Part shown: positions 11,498 through 21,761 of the stretch, piece after piece
Layout: each line of letters opens with the position of its first letter
How positions within the stretch are numbered: the first letter of the stretch is position 1
From: Lentinula raphanica
Lineage: Eukaryota > Basidiomycota > Agaricomycetes > Agaricales > Omphalotaceae
Length of the DNA stretch: 64,000 nt
Reading direction: 5' to 3'
Assembly: GCA_027919835.1 (NCBI GenBank)
Contig: JANVFP010000005.1
Coordinates: forward strand, 992,001-1,056,000
The notes under the pieces: model-generated
Database searches by the model: none
What the model was told of the DNA's origin: nothing
The model's input: the letters and a program-made list of their open reading frames with translations, nothing else
Position numbers and translations under genes: made by a program

Positions 11498-12958
11498 TCA
11501 ATTGGACTTTTTTGTTTTCTTGTCCTTTTTCTCCTTCGCCTCCTCAACCACATCATCCTTTTTCTTCTTACTCTTCACCTCGTTATGCTACCCTCTTCAG
11601 TAGACTTCTCTTTAGACTCCTCCCCTTCTTTCTCTCTCTTCTTTTCCCGTTTCTTCTTCGCAGGTTTGGCTTCAGCCTCGTCCTGCGGTTCCTCAATCTC
11701 TATCTTTTCGGATTTTCGCTTCTTCTTCTTCTTCTCGACCCTTGTTTCCGACTCCTGCTCCGACTCCTCTGATCTCTTCTTCTTCGTACTCCCGTTCTGC
11801 TTTTCCTCCAGCGACTCTGTCGATAGTTTCTCCTTCCCTTCCTTCACTTCATCTGCCGCCGTCTTCTCCTTTTCCTTCTTTCTCTTCTTCTTTTCCTCCT
11901 TCGCCTCTGGTTCAGCGGCAGCACTCTGCTCGCCTTCGCCCTCAGCTACAGCTTTGGACTTGCGGCGCTTCTTCTTCTCTGTTGAATCAGTCACATCAGC
12001 CATCTCGACATCTTTACCCGTTTCCTTCTCCTGATTTTCTTGTGATTTTTCCCCAGATGAAGGTTCGGTATCAGCAGCAGCTTTCGCCAGTCTCTTGGCC
12101 TCTTTACGCTTCTTTTTGTCTTCCTTCTCATCACTCTTCTTGTCCTTATCTTCTGGCTCGGTCTCTACCGTTTTGGCCTTTTTACTATGTCTGTTCTCGT
12201 CCTGAAAGTCACTTGAGAAATTGAATCATATCGAAAGAATAGGAATGCATACCTGAACATCTTCAGAACCTATAGCTTTCCGCTTGTTCTCTTTCTTCTT
12301 TTCTTTGACTTCTGCCTTCGTTTCGAGTAGTACTTGTTCGGTAATGGTAGCATTGAGAACAACAGCTGCGCTTTCCTGAGGTGGATCGTCATGTATTTTC
12401 ACCACCGGCTCTGAGGGGGAATATCTCGGTGTACCCAGAGGTGTATCGTTCGCGCCTGTGCCAGTATATGCCCGACGCTCCCAGTTGTTTCCGAATCCCC
12501 CGCCACGTCCTCGACCTCGACCATTACCTCTGAACGAACCGTTTCGTTGCGGTGCAGAATAATCATTCTGGCCTTTCTACAACCCAATCCAATCGTTAGC
12601 TTCAGGAGTAAGTATCACTGATGACAAATCTCAACGCACTTTTGGACCTTTATACAAAGTCTTTTCGTACTTTTCTGCTTCACTTATACAAGAAGTATGG
12701 TTTTTGTATTCAGCTGGCGTATGAAAAGTCTTGCTGCAGTCGATGCAGTCGAACCCTGAGTGACAGCGATTTCGGTGTTGGTCTAGTTTCGGCTTTTTGA
12801 CGACGTCGTTGCAGGCTTATCGAGGAGGAAGAAGAAGGTTTAGAGCATAGCTCGAGGCAAGAGAAGCGAAGGACGAGTTGGCTAACCATGACATCTATAG
12901 GATCGTTTAGTCTATGTAACGGATGCGTAACAGAAGAAACCGACTGGAAAGACACCAT
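11498..12958 (-). CDS. LYAR-type C2HC zinc-finger nucleolar protein
   Basis: Homologue of LYAR/UPF0743 proteins, nucleolar zinc-finger proteins linked to ribosome biogenesis. The N-terminus MVSFQ followed by VVKKPKLDQHRNRC, FDCIDCSKTF and EYKNHTSCISEAEKY is the zf-LYAR signature. An RGG-like patch (GNGRGRGRGGGFGNN) and a very long Lys/Glu-rich low-complexity tail follow, typical of nucleolar proteins. The first zinc-binding Cys appears to lie on a tiny exon (about 12890-12897), but the phase of the first join does not work out. The main frame stops at 11575. A Lys-rich continuation in another frame (KKKKDDVVEEAKEKKDKK) runs to TGA 11498, so a small intron or frameshift near 11590 is likely. 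Start 12958 is chosen on the conserved MVSFQ. Confidence 0.8.
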
Positions 12959-13138
12959 ATTCTACCGGTATATGTAGCGGATAAAGCTGCTTGAGCAGCT
13001 ACAACACTAGTGAGATGAGAGAACGCTGTATACACTGACACTGACAGCTCCAAGAAATTTTACATAGCCACCACGTGTCAAATTTGAGAACGCGACAAGT
13101 TCTCTCCTTCTAAGTTACAGTAGAGTTTTCACCGCCAA

Positions 13139-13825
13139 CTAGTCGCTCATCTTGACCACCCATGTCTCCGAACAAGGATCAACCCCAGGAAGCAACCTCA
13201 TCTTCTGAAAATCCTCAATCTTCTCCAACCCTCTAAAAATCGTCGACTCCCCCAACCAATCAATCCTCTTCAACGCCTTATCCGAATCAGTCTCTGCCCT
13301 CTTCTTCGCCGCCTTCTCAATCGTCTCTCTCAACTTCTTCTCACCCACGGCCAATCCCCACTCCGAATCCGCAATATGCTGCTGCAACGCCAAATGCAGC
13401 GCATCCCAGACGGCCTCGCACGTTATCGGCGTCGTGGCTTTGATCTCGATCGACCATGGGAAGGATTTGGATATGAGTCGGATGTGATATGTGGGCATGG
13501 CCATGGCGTATTGTTCTGCGTAGGCGTGGAAGGTTGAGCCAGTTATCACCGCGCGGGGTTTCTGCTTCAGATCGATTTTGAGACTGGTGCTGTCGGCTGC
13601 GAGGATGTGGTGGAGGCTAGGGTATTTCGTAGATCGAGTGGGAGCTATGTACATAGAAATGCTTGTCAGTTCTTAGGAAATAAGAGTTCATGAAAGCAAC
13701 TTTGACTTACTCGGTGGCGGAAATTGAGGGTTCGGATATCCCTGAGCATAGTATGGTGGTTGAGGAGGATAGTACTGCTGCTGAGGATGGTAATATCCAG
13801 GAGCTGGGTATCCGTATGGGTTCAT
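13139..13825 (-). CDS. DUF6699-like basidiomycete protein
   Basis: Function unknown. Exon 1 (13711-13825) encodes a Pro/Tyr/Gln-rich N-terminus starting MNPYGYPAPGYYHPQQQ. A canonical 66 bp intron (13645-13710) joins it in phase (PPP|TPTRSTKYP) to exon 2, which stops at 13139. The globular part (HHILAADSTSLKIDL, then TYHIRLISKSFPWSIEIKA and AVWDALHLALQQHI) resembles the DUF6699 domain common in mushrooms, where a small beta-rich domain follows a Pro-rich tail. No signal peptide or membrane segment. Family assignment is from memory of the pattern and moderately sure; coding status is very likely. Confidence 0.7.
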
Positions 13826-14431
13826 CGTTATTTGTGAAAGAGTTGGTATGGTATGGATAAGTATGGATGCGAGGCGTAAATGTCACTGGACACAAATCGA
13901 TTATATTATGACCTGAGTTACAACGAGGCAGTGCAAGCCTTTTCTGATTTTCAACAAGTTTGAGCAGAGCGCCTGAACATGATGTTCAAAATAATAACCG
14001 TCTTCTTTTGATCCACACAAATTCCAAGAGAATTCAAGATGATTCAAGGCAAAGGCAGTACAATTGAGTCTGCATATACACGATCCAAGAGCACAGGAGA
14101 GCACAGGACTGAGGAATCATATTTAGAACACAGGTTTGTCATTCTTCCTTCAAATCTGACAAGGGGATTCAAATAAATCCCCGTATAGTTTTCAAAAATA
14201 TGAGATTAACTCGGAGATTGAGTGCAGATACGAGTACAGTACTGACATTTGGTATGAAGGCAAAACGAAAGTGGGGATTCTGTAGAACAGTATGAAAGTC
14301 CAAAACACAAGTATCAAGGTCCATGGTCGAAAGAGATCCATGTCTCGCCTTGGAGAGGCGCTACCATCAAGTTCGTCCTAGAAACTCGTTTCCCATTGAT
14401 TCCTACTACACTCGACCGTGTTGAAAGCAGA
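13826..14431. other. Intergenic stretch
   Basis: About 600 bp between two minus-strand genes. It should hold the promoter of the DUF6699-like gene and the 3' UTR of the next gene. Reading frames here are short and unconvincing, and no repeat was seen. Confidence 0.4.
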
Positions 14432-15246
14432 TCACTGCGAGTTGGAATAATGCAACCAATCGTTGAAGTTGAGGTATGGGACAGTGTCACCGGTAACAGT
14501 CCATGCGGTAATATAGTCCCACCAGTTGGTGATCACATCGTTCACGCTGTGGCGAGTTTGTATGAGAGAAGGTTCGAGAACAGGGAAAAAATGTGTATAC
14601 ACTCACTCGGAGGGCCAAACGTCCGTGTTGATAGCAGATAAAGTTCCGTAGACAAAATCGATGTAATTCTGCTGAGTGATGGGGCAACCACCTTCTTGCC
14701 AAGCGCAGTCACCAACAATCGATGCATAGATCTATGAGAGTAATTTCGTGTAGTTACCCAATCGGCAGTCACAGGAGGAAAACATACGTTGTAATCAAGA
14801 CTTTCGGTTGATGGAGCATCGGGAACGGTCACATTACTTCCAACTTCAGAATCACTCTGAGTGCATTGGACCATTTGGATAAGTGGGGTGACACCCTGGC
14901 AAGTAGCAGCAGCAACGCAGGATTGAACTCCCCAGATATCGGTGAGATTGTTATCGGCCATCGTGAATCTGCAGTTCTCCACCTGAGGATGCGGAGAAAT
15001 CAGAGATTGAATAGAAAAATTTACGAGGAGTGATGATCATGGACTTACAAGTTGTACACAGGACTGGTCAGAGGTTCCGTGATAGACACCTCGAGTGAAC
15101 TTGAAGAGGGAAACACAGTCGCCAGGGGTTGGAACATCTCGAGAAGTGAGTTCCTTCGCGACAGGAGCAGGAGAAGGAGCGGCAAGGGTGGTGCTCGCGA
15201 AGGAGAACAAAGCAAGGACGGTCGAAGAGGAGATAGTGAATTTCAT
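14432..15246 (-). CDS. Small Cys-containing secreted protein
   Basis: Not assigned to a named family. Exon 1 (15049-15246) encodes a clear signal peptide (MKFTISSSTVLALFSFASTT, then LAAPSPAP) and a mature part beginning ELTSRDVPTPGDCVSLFKF. In-phase canonical introns lead to later exons encoding VENCRFTMADN, DIWGVQSCVAAATC, IYASIVGDCAWQEGGC and VNDVITNWWDYITAWT, ending at TGA 14432. About eight Cys in the mature part suggest disulphides and extracellular or cell-wall location. Similar short secreted proteins occur widely in wood- and litter-decay fungi, but I cannot name a function. An intron-bearing 5' region (15250-15310) precedes it. Confidence 0.75.
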
Positions 15247-16821
15247 ATTCGAAAACTTGTGGGTTTCGATTGAGCCTCTTAGAATAACAGAATGAACCTA
15301 GGGGAAGAAAGAAAGTTCGTTAGTAGTCCCTGTGTTTTCGGATGGTTTTTATAGTAAATCAACTATATTACTACAGTGATGGAGTAATTTGCGTGGTGAT
15401 CGATGATCCACCGAGAGTTCGAGGTTGAATGTGGTATGTACGCTTGTGGTACGCCAAGAAGCGGGGAAGGTTTGCCGTGTGTAAGTAGCAGCATAGCAGG
15501 ACACATGTGGTGAGACGGTCTCAGCCAATGCCGACCTCGAGTTCATTCAGGTTCACTCTAGGCGGCTAGCAGCCAAGTTAGGCCAAGTTCCGTTCAATGT
15601 CTAGACCAGTAATTGTTGAGACATGGGAAAAACTCAACACGAAAACGCAGAAGAACTTACGAACGAGCATACCACAAGCTACTACGAGTAGCGGTGAGTG
15701 AAATCAAAAAAATGTAGTCTGAGTGTGTAGTACCTACCCATAAGATTGATCCCTAACCACGACAAATCGTTACTTAGAGATGAGCCGAGGACGTAGATAT
15801 CAACAAAGCGCCGAAAGTCCTGAGCCTAACGAGGCAGTGTTCAGCTCTTACTTGGCTCCAGGAAGTCTGAAGAACGGAGGGTCTGAGACTTGAGCCCGAT
15901 TCCTCGTTTACAACCTTTGCGAACATAGACGAGGGTTAACGAAAGATGATTAAAGATGAAAAGCAAGTCAACCTAGCTTACCCTCTGCGTGATTCAACTT
16001 GGATAACATCTTGGCAGCTTTTACAGTAGAGCACTCAGCAGGGTAGTGAAGGGAAGAAATCTGAGCAACCTGATCCCCGAGACTTCCCTTCCGCATGCCA
16101 AGGAGTCGCAGAAGAAATGCTATACATACTTTTAAGCCCGAGGAGTGTGCTGGAGTGTGAAGACCGACATCGTTGTCTCATTTGACACTGCCAATGATTC
16201 TGCCTCCCATTCTCTCCTTCAGCGGTAAAACTTGTCCGTGTAACAGTGAAAGGCAGCGAAATATCAAGTGTCTGAGTATCCTCAGAGCTCCATGTGCTAT
16301 GTGATCCTATCGATTAGAGAAAATCAGGAGGCGCATGAGGGCGCATGCAGCTCTGAGGCTTTAACTTGAACCAGGATTATCGGGTACAACAATTGCATAT
16401 GCTCGAAGCAGTGTTACCAACCCGATTTTGTAGGCATGTTCATGCAGCCAGAGGTTCTAACGACGAGGCGAGAAACGCGTTGAAAGGTTTAAGGACTGCA
16501 GAGGAAGAGAAAATTTGGTGACAAAGCAAAAATTACTCAAACGTTTCCGATCCATCACTACCATCAATTTCTCACGGTTGCTGGAAATGGGCCAAGTTTG
16601 GACATCCCAAAAAATCCAAAATCATCTCTAATCATCCATTGTGAGCCATTGTCTGCTTACGGCGTCCAACCCTGCATCGCTATCCACATCGCTATTGACC
16701 ACTTCGTCGAAACACCTTTAAAAGCTGAGACCAGCACACCACATCACACGACCCCTGCGTTGTCAACACTTCGACACCCCACACTCTACTCTGACAATCT
16801 CTTCACCTCAACATTCTAGCC
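15247..16821. other. 1.6 kb intergenic stretch with no gene seen
   Basis: Lies between divergent genes, a secreted protein (minus) and an unknown protein (plus). Open frames are short, lack coding character and match nothing recognisable. It may be a long divergent promoter region; no repeat or RNA gene was identified. Confidence 0.45.
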
Positions 16822-18147
16822 ATGATGATGACCAGCTCCGCTTCCTCTCAAGACATCGTTGACCCTTCTACTACACGAGCCGCTCAACGCAAAGCGAGGC
16901 TCATGCAGATCGAGTACCAGCAACAGTTGGAGGATATGGAAGCGCTCAGAATGTCAGAGGTGAGCTCGTCGAGGTGAAGGGCGTTTTCATCTGTCTGAAC
17001 GTACATTTAGGAGCAAGCATATACCTTGATGCAATCATTCAGCGATGTCAAAGTTGAATTCTGTGATTTGGACGGCCTTCAGTGGTCTGGTTCAGCTTTG
17101 CGAAAGCGAGCTGTTTCTGTTTCTCGCCCGGATCCCAGTCCTGGTGTATTGGCTCAGTGTCTCAACGAAAACCCTTCGCGTCGTGCGCGTGCTCATACAC
17201 TGTTCTGTCCATCATCTCCGTCGCTCTCATCCGCAAGCTCGTCGCAGACTTCGTCGTACTTCCCTTCCGCTGATACTCCACTTCACAATGCTAAACGCCG
17301 AGGGAACGAAGCTTTAACGATCCTTCACAATGTGGACTTTGCACCCAGTTTCGATGAGAGAACCGTTCGTGCTGTCGTTTCTCCTGTCAAAGCCGTCCTC
17401 GAATTACAGAAACACGGTGCACCGAGTGGTCGCGATTTGGATTCTCGTCCACCCGCGAAGCAGAGACGAAGGTCACGTTCTCCTGTTAAAGGCGCGTTCA
17501 ACAAGCTCGAAACTCCTACGCCAATTCCAGAGAAGCAACCAGGATCCGATAATATGCCGACTATCGCCGTCGTCCCGGTGGAGAAGAGTCCTGCAATGCC
17601 AGTACCTGCTTACACAGGTGGTGCACCTATGGAACGTATCGAAAGTAACTCCAAGCGACGGTCCTTGACACGCACCTACTCTCAGACTGATATCACCTTT
17701 GGCGTCTCTCCTACAGTCGCCACCGAGGTCATGCGAGGCAGAGAGCGTTTACGAGGGTCCAGAGATGCTTCCAGGTTGCCCAAGCCTCTTGAGGATCCTA
17801 TCATGATTGGCGAAGATGAAGAGGTTCTTGAGAGTGACTTGATCGGTGTCGGTCCTATCAGACTCAGTCCTCCAAAGCCTGCTCGTGAACCTGGGCAACG
17901 TATCAAAGGGTTCGCTGCTCAACTTATGGCTCCAAGTCCCGTGTCAGGGAGACTTTTCCCGGACTCGGTAGAAGACCCTTTGATGACACCTACGCCTGAA
18001 CGGTTCAGCTCTGGCTTTGAATACCCCCACACTCCCGCAACCCCCGTTCCGAATCAATCTCGTCAAACATGCGCCGATTTCACTTTGTTGAAGAGGAAGC
18101 GGCAGTCGAGCGAGTCACAACACGACTCTGTCAACCAAAAGCCGTGA
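16822..18147 (+). CDS. Ser/Pro-rich disordered protein, unknown function
   Basis: Not recognised. Exon 1 is 16822-16959 (46 codons) and encodes a short predicted helix (AAQRKARLMQIEYQQQLEDM). A canonical intron (16960-17010) leads in phase to exon 2, ending at 18147, for 424 residues in total. The remainder is low-complexity, with basic patches (KQRRRSRSPVK, KRRSLTRTYSQTD, LLKRKRQS) that could be nuclear localisation signals. It has many SP/TP sites (MTPTPERF, PHTPATPVP, SPVSGRLFPDS), which would suit a proline-directed kinase substrate. The string of short conserved-looking linear motifs suggests a regulatory scaffold; that is inference. No catalytic domain or membrane segment is visible. 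Confidence 0.75.
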
Positions 18148-18886
18148 TGAGCGGCAAGGAAATTTTTCGTGCCTGTAGAGAAAGAAGAACAAATTGCACT
18201 TGTAGATCTTTTCATCCTGGCCAAGGCTCTACTTAGAGACAAGGAGACTTGGTTTGCGATACTCACATCCATCTTGTACTTGAATCACTTGCATCAGACG
18301 ACACCATAATGACGCTCACGCATCTACTATAGCAGACTATAGCTTGTATCCTTGCTTTCTGTTTTCATACAATCCAGAAGATATATATTCGACCTCTCAT
18401 GGCCGCGACAGAACTTTGTGACCTCTTCCAGGAACTGCAGTCTCCCGTATTTCTACGGGCACACTTGCGGTCGATGTGAGCTCAAGTTCCGACAAAACCC
18501 GACAAAGAAAAGTGTCAGGCGACCATTTTTTTTGTATACTCTCTCATAGTTCATTGCAAAATCATGTGAAGAAAGAGAGTATGATATAATTAGTTGGGCT
18601 TCTCAGATAATATCAAGCGCGACCAGAAAGTACAGCCAAGTTTTTGAAGACGCGTCTGGACGCGACTCGACGATGTTCGACGCGTTTTTTGCGGAAGTTC
18701 AGGCAGTATAAATTCAGGAGTTCCTATTGGCCGATCAATTCGCCCGCTTATCAAATAAATGAATTTACCCCAGGTCATGCAAAAATGTCACGGCCTTGCT
18801 TGCTAATCCCAAATCTTGAATACGGGACTCGGGAGGAACCTCATAGAAAAACGACAAACTCTCTTTCAAGTTGAACTACAACCATC
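18148..18886. promoter_or_regulatory. CCP1 upstream region with a TATA-like box
   Basis: About 740 bp between two plus-strand genes. A TATAAAT at 18707-18713, about 175 bp before the CCP1 start codon, is a plausible core promoter element. A cluster of CGCG-containing words (GACGCGTCTGGACGCGACTC near 18650) lies just upstream and could be a factor-binding region. The first ~150 bp would hold the 3' end of the preceding gene. Confidence 0.4.
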
Positions 18887-20691
18887 ATGTCCTTCTCTCT
18901 CTTCCGGGCTTCTGTCCGCTCAACCCTCGCCACTGGGTGTCTTCCAAGAGCTCAGCTCAGGAATCAACTTCGAAGTTCCATTCGCAAGTTCTCCACTGAA
19001 ACACCAGCTCCCAAGAGCAATACCACATTGTATGTTGGTATTGGTGCTGCCGTCGCTGCTGCCGGTGCTGCTTTCTATGCGTTCAGCGACTCGGGTTCGA
19101 ATGCAGTCAAGTCTGGAGTACAGGCTGCTAAGGTCAAGGCTAACTTTGTGCCTACTAAGGAGGATTACCAGAAGGTATATGATCCTCGCTCCTGGTAGAC
19201 GTATCCTTCTGACGCAGACCGTCCCAGGTGTACAACAAAATCGCTGGAATCTTCGACGAAGCAGGAGACTATGATGGTAGGCCTTATCACATCTATCGTC
19301 CAATCTTGTTTATGTTTCTCACATCTTCTTGATTCCAGATGGCTCTTACGCACCCATCATCTTACGTCTTGCATGGCACTCCTCTGGCACGTACGATAAG
19401 GAGAGCAAGACAGGTGGAAGGTATGTTTGCCTCGCTTTTCATTAATTACCTGCCAGTCCTTATCTATATATCTTCGTAGCAACTATGCCACGATGCGTTT
19501 CGCTCCGGAATCCCAACACGGTGCTAATGCAGGTTTGAATGTCGCTCGGGACCTCATGGAGGACATCAAGAAAGACTTCCCTTGGATCAGTTACGGTGAC
19601 TTGTGGACTCTGGGAGGTACGTACACATCTTAGCTCAAGAGCGTAAGGTTCATTCTTATCGTCCGATTTATTGTTATAATTAGGTGTCGCTGCGATACAA
19701 GAAATGAATGGTCCTAAGGTAATGGAACCGAAGATGATCACTTTTGGGGTAATCATTGTTCATGTCTGTCAAACACATAGGTTCCTTGGCGTCCCGGGCG
19801 TATCGACGGTGTCCAAGGTCAGTCCAGACTCCGAATTAATCCTCGAACTGCTTTGCTCATTTCGTCTGAACAGCTCAAGCAACTCCTGATGGTCGACTTC
19901 CCGATGGTTCAAAAGGTGCCGACCATTTGAGACAGGTATGTCGAAGTCGACGAGCTCTTCGTTGTGATGGAGTTGAAGACTGATCTTGTTTGTTCTAGAT
20001 CTTCGGTCGTATGGGGTAGATATCTTCGCGTTTCGTACACGAAAGTTATCCATGCTCACCGCATGATTGATTTCTAGATTCAATGACCAGGAAATTGTCG
20101 CTCTCTCTGGTGGACATGCTGTCGGTCGCTGCCACGCTAACCGGTACGCGAAGAGTAGTTTGTCTCTGCATTAGTGCTAATGTGGAGTTAAGATCTGGAT
20201 TCGATGGACCTTGGACATTCTCACCTATCACTATGACCAACGACTTCTTCAAACTCCTGTTAGAACAAACGTGAGTCGTTAACTTCGGATATCGAGTCAA
20301 TCTTATGAACTTGTATTCCGCAGGTGGGTATGGAAGAAATGGAACGGACCCAAGCAACTTGAGGACAAAGGAACTCACACTCTTATGATGCTTCCGTGAG
20401 TGCATGTTTCCGCGACATTATCGTGATCACTTTGCTCATAACCCATCTATTTAGCACGGATTACGTTCTCGTTCAGGACAAAGTTTTCAAGAAGTGGACC
20501 AAGGCATATGCTGATGACGAAGCGCTGTTCTTCAAGGAGTGAGTGTATCTCCGGTCGTGTATGAAATTTGCTAATCCGTTTGTGATGAAAGCTTTTCCGC
20601 TGTCTGCGCCAAATTGTTCGAGCTTGGAGTCCCTACGGAGCAATGGGTCACCTCTGAGCCTTGGATCATGAAAAACGCCGATGAGAAGTGA
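18887..20691 (+). CDS. CCP1: Cytochrome c peroxidase, mitochondrial
   Basis: A class I haem peroxidase that reduces H2O2 with electrons from cytochrome c in the intermembrane space. The N-terminus ([20 protein letters not shown] and on) is a basic presequence, followed by an Ala-rich hydrophobic segment ([18 protein letters not shown]) matching the bipartite signal of yeast Ccp1. Haem-pocket motifs are the distal [13 protein letters not shown] (Arg, Trp, His), the proximal [13 protein letters not shown] (His ligand), and the Trp of [11 protein letters not shown], aligning with the Trp191 radical site. The C-terminus contains [20 protein letters not shown] and ends at TGA 20689-20691. Roughly ten introns of ~50-60 bp; one internal exon is only a few codons long (IFGRMG). 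The start codon context is ACCATCATG. It converges with the prefoldin gene. Confidence 0.95.
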
Positions 20692-20984
20692 ACGTACCTC
20701 GGTGTTTTCTGGGACAAAAATGGTTGTGCTGTGGGTTTCCTTCGAGAGCTAGACATCTAGATTGGCTGTTCTTAGATGGTCTGTGTGCTGTAGAGGTTCA
20801 ATGCTTGTGTAGAGATGCATAGAGACTTCTCTAGATCTGTCCCGCCAAGTTGTGATTTGCCAACCTGTATCTATATTCTAACTTCAGTTCCATCGTTATC
20901 TATTATTTTTGCGGATTCGAATTTGGTTTCTTCATCGACGACACTTGAGCGTGCGATCAAGAGTTCGGAACGTTCAATGTTCAT

Positions 20985-21601
20985 TCATTCGTCTAGGTTG
21001 ATAGCAGTTCCAAACTTGGCATACAACGCGACCTTCAACTGCTTCATCTCCGTCTCGCATTTTTGTGAAGACTCTGACAACTTCGAATAGTTCGCGTCCA
21101 GATCAGCTCGATCTTTTTCTAGTCTCTTCATTGCCTGATTCAAAGGCATATGCAGATAGGTTTCGCCTATGCGGTATCTGAGCAGACATGAGGAATCAGA
21201 AAGTACCCTTCAAAGATGGATACATAACGCACAAGACGGGTTCATCTTCGTCCGCCAATTCCAATTCGGTACTTAAATCATCGAGGGCTTCCTTTTCTTG
21301 CTAAAACCGATTTGCGTGAGTATCTCGATCCCAGCAAGAGATTCTACTGCGTGTACCCACCCGAGCAGTCTCCATCTTCGCTTCATAGCCTTTCATCCGC
21401 GTATTGAGCTTGGAAAACAAGTTGATCTTCTGTTGATCCTCTATCATCGAATCGCGTCAACGATTTTGTTTGTACGAGCAAGTTGGATAACACGGACCCC
21501 ATGTCACTTCGTTAGAGTCATCATTCTCCTGATCTTGTTCTACCTGAATGTTATCAGAGGACGTGGTAGATGGCTCAAACGGAAAAGCGCACCATCCGCA
21601 T
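20985..21601 (-). CDS. Prefoldin subunit 4
   Basis: Subunit of the hexameric prefoldin chaperone that hands unfolded actin and tubulin to the cytosolic chaperonin CCT. Conserved segments are EVTWEDQQKINLFSKLN near the N-terminus, a central YRIGETYLHMPLNQAM hairpin region, and C-terminal heptads (EKDRADLDANYSKLSES) of the coiled coil. It ends YAKFGTAINLDE before TGA 20985. Length, about 130 residues, is normal. The start codon is on a 9-nt first exon (21593-21601, MRM), joined across a 49 bp canonical intron (21544-21592) to VEQDQEN. A second intron splits the Glu codon of WED. It lies 160 bp from the divergent sphingosine-phosphate lyase gene. Confidence 0.92.
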
Positions 21602-21761
21602 TATGATTTTTGGAGGTTCCAATAGGTTCCAATCCAAGAGAGGCGAATTTTGGGGTTAGGGTAACAGGAACCGAAAAGTGTATCGCCACTCGGCTATCGA
21701 ATTTCACATGGCAATAAAATCTTTCCGGCTTTTGAATCAGTGGTTCAACTTGGACCGGTGA
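21602..21761. promoter_or_regulatory. Divergent promoter, prefoldin 4 and DPL1
   Basis: 160 bp separate the start codons of the two divergent genes, so a shared or overlapping core promoter is implied. No clear TATA box was identified. Confidence 0.45.

Noticed and set aside
11450..12224. Long plus-strand frames full of Ser/Phe opposite the LYAR-type gene
   Set aside because: They are the complement of AAG/GAG-rich codons of the Lys/Glu tail; not independent genes.
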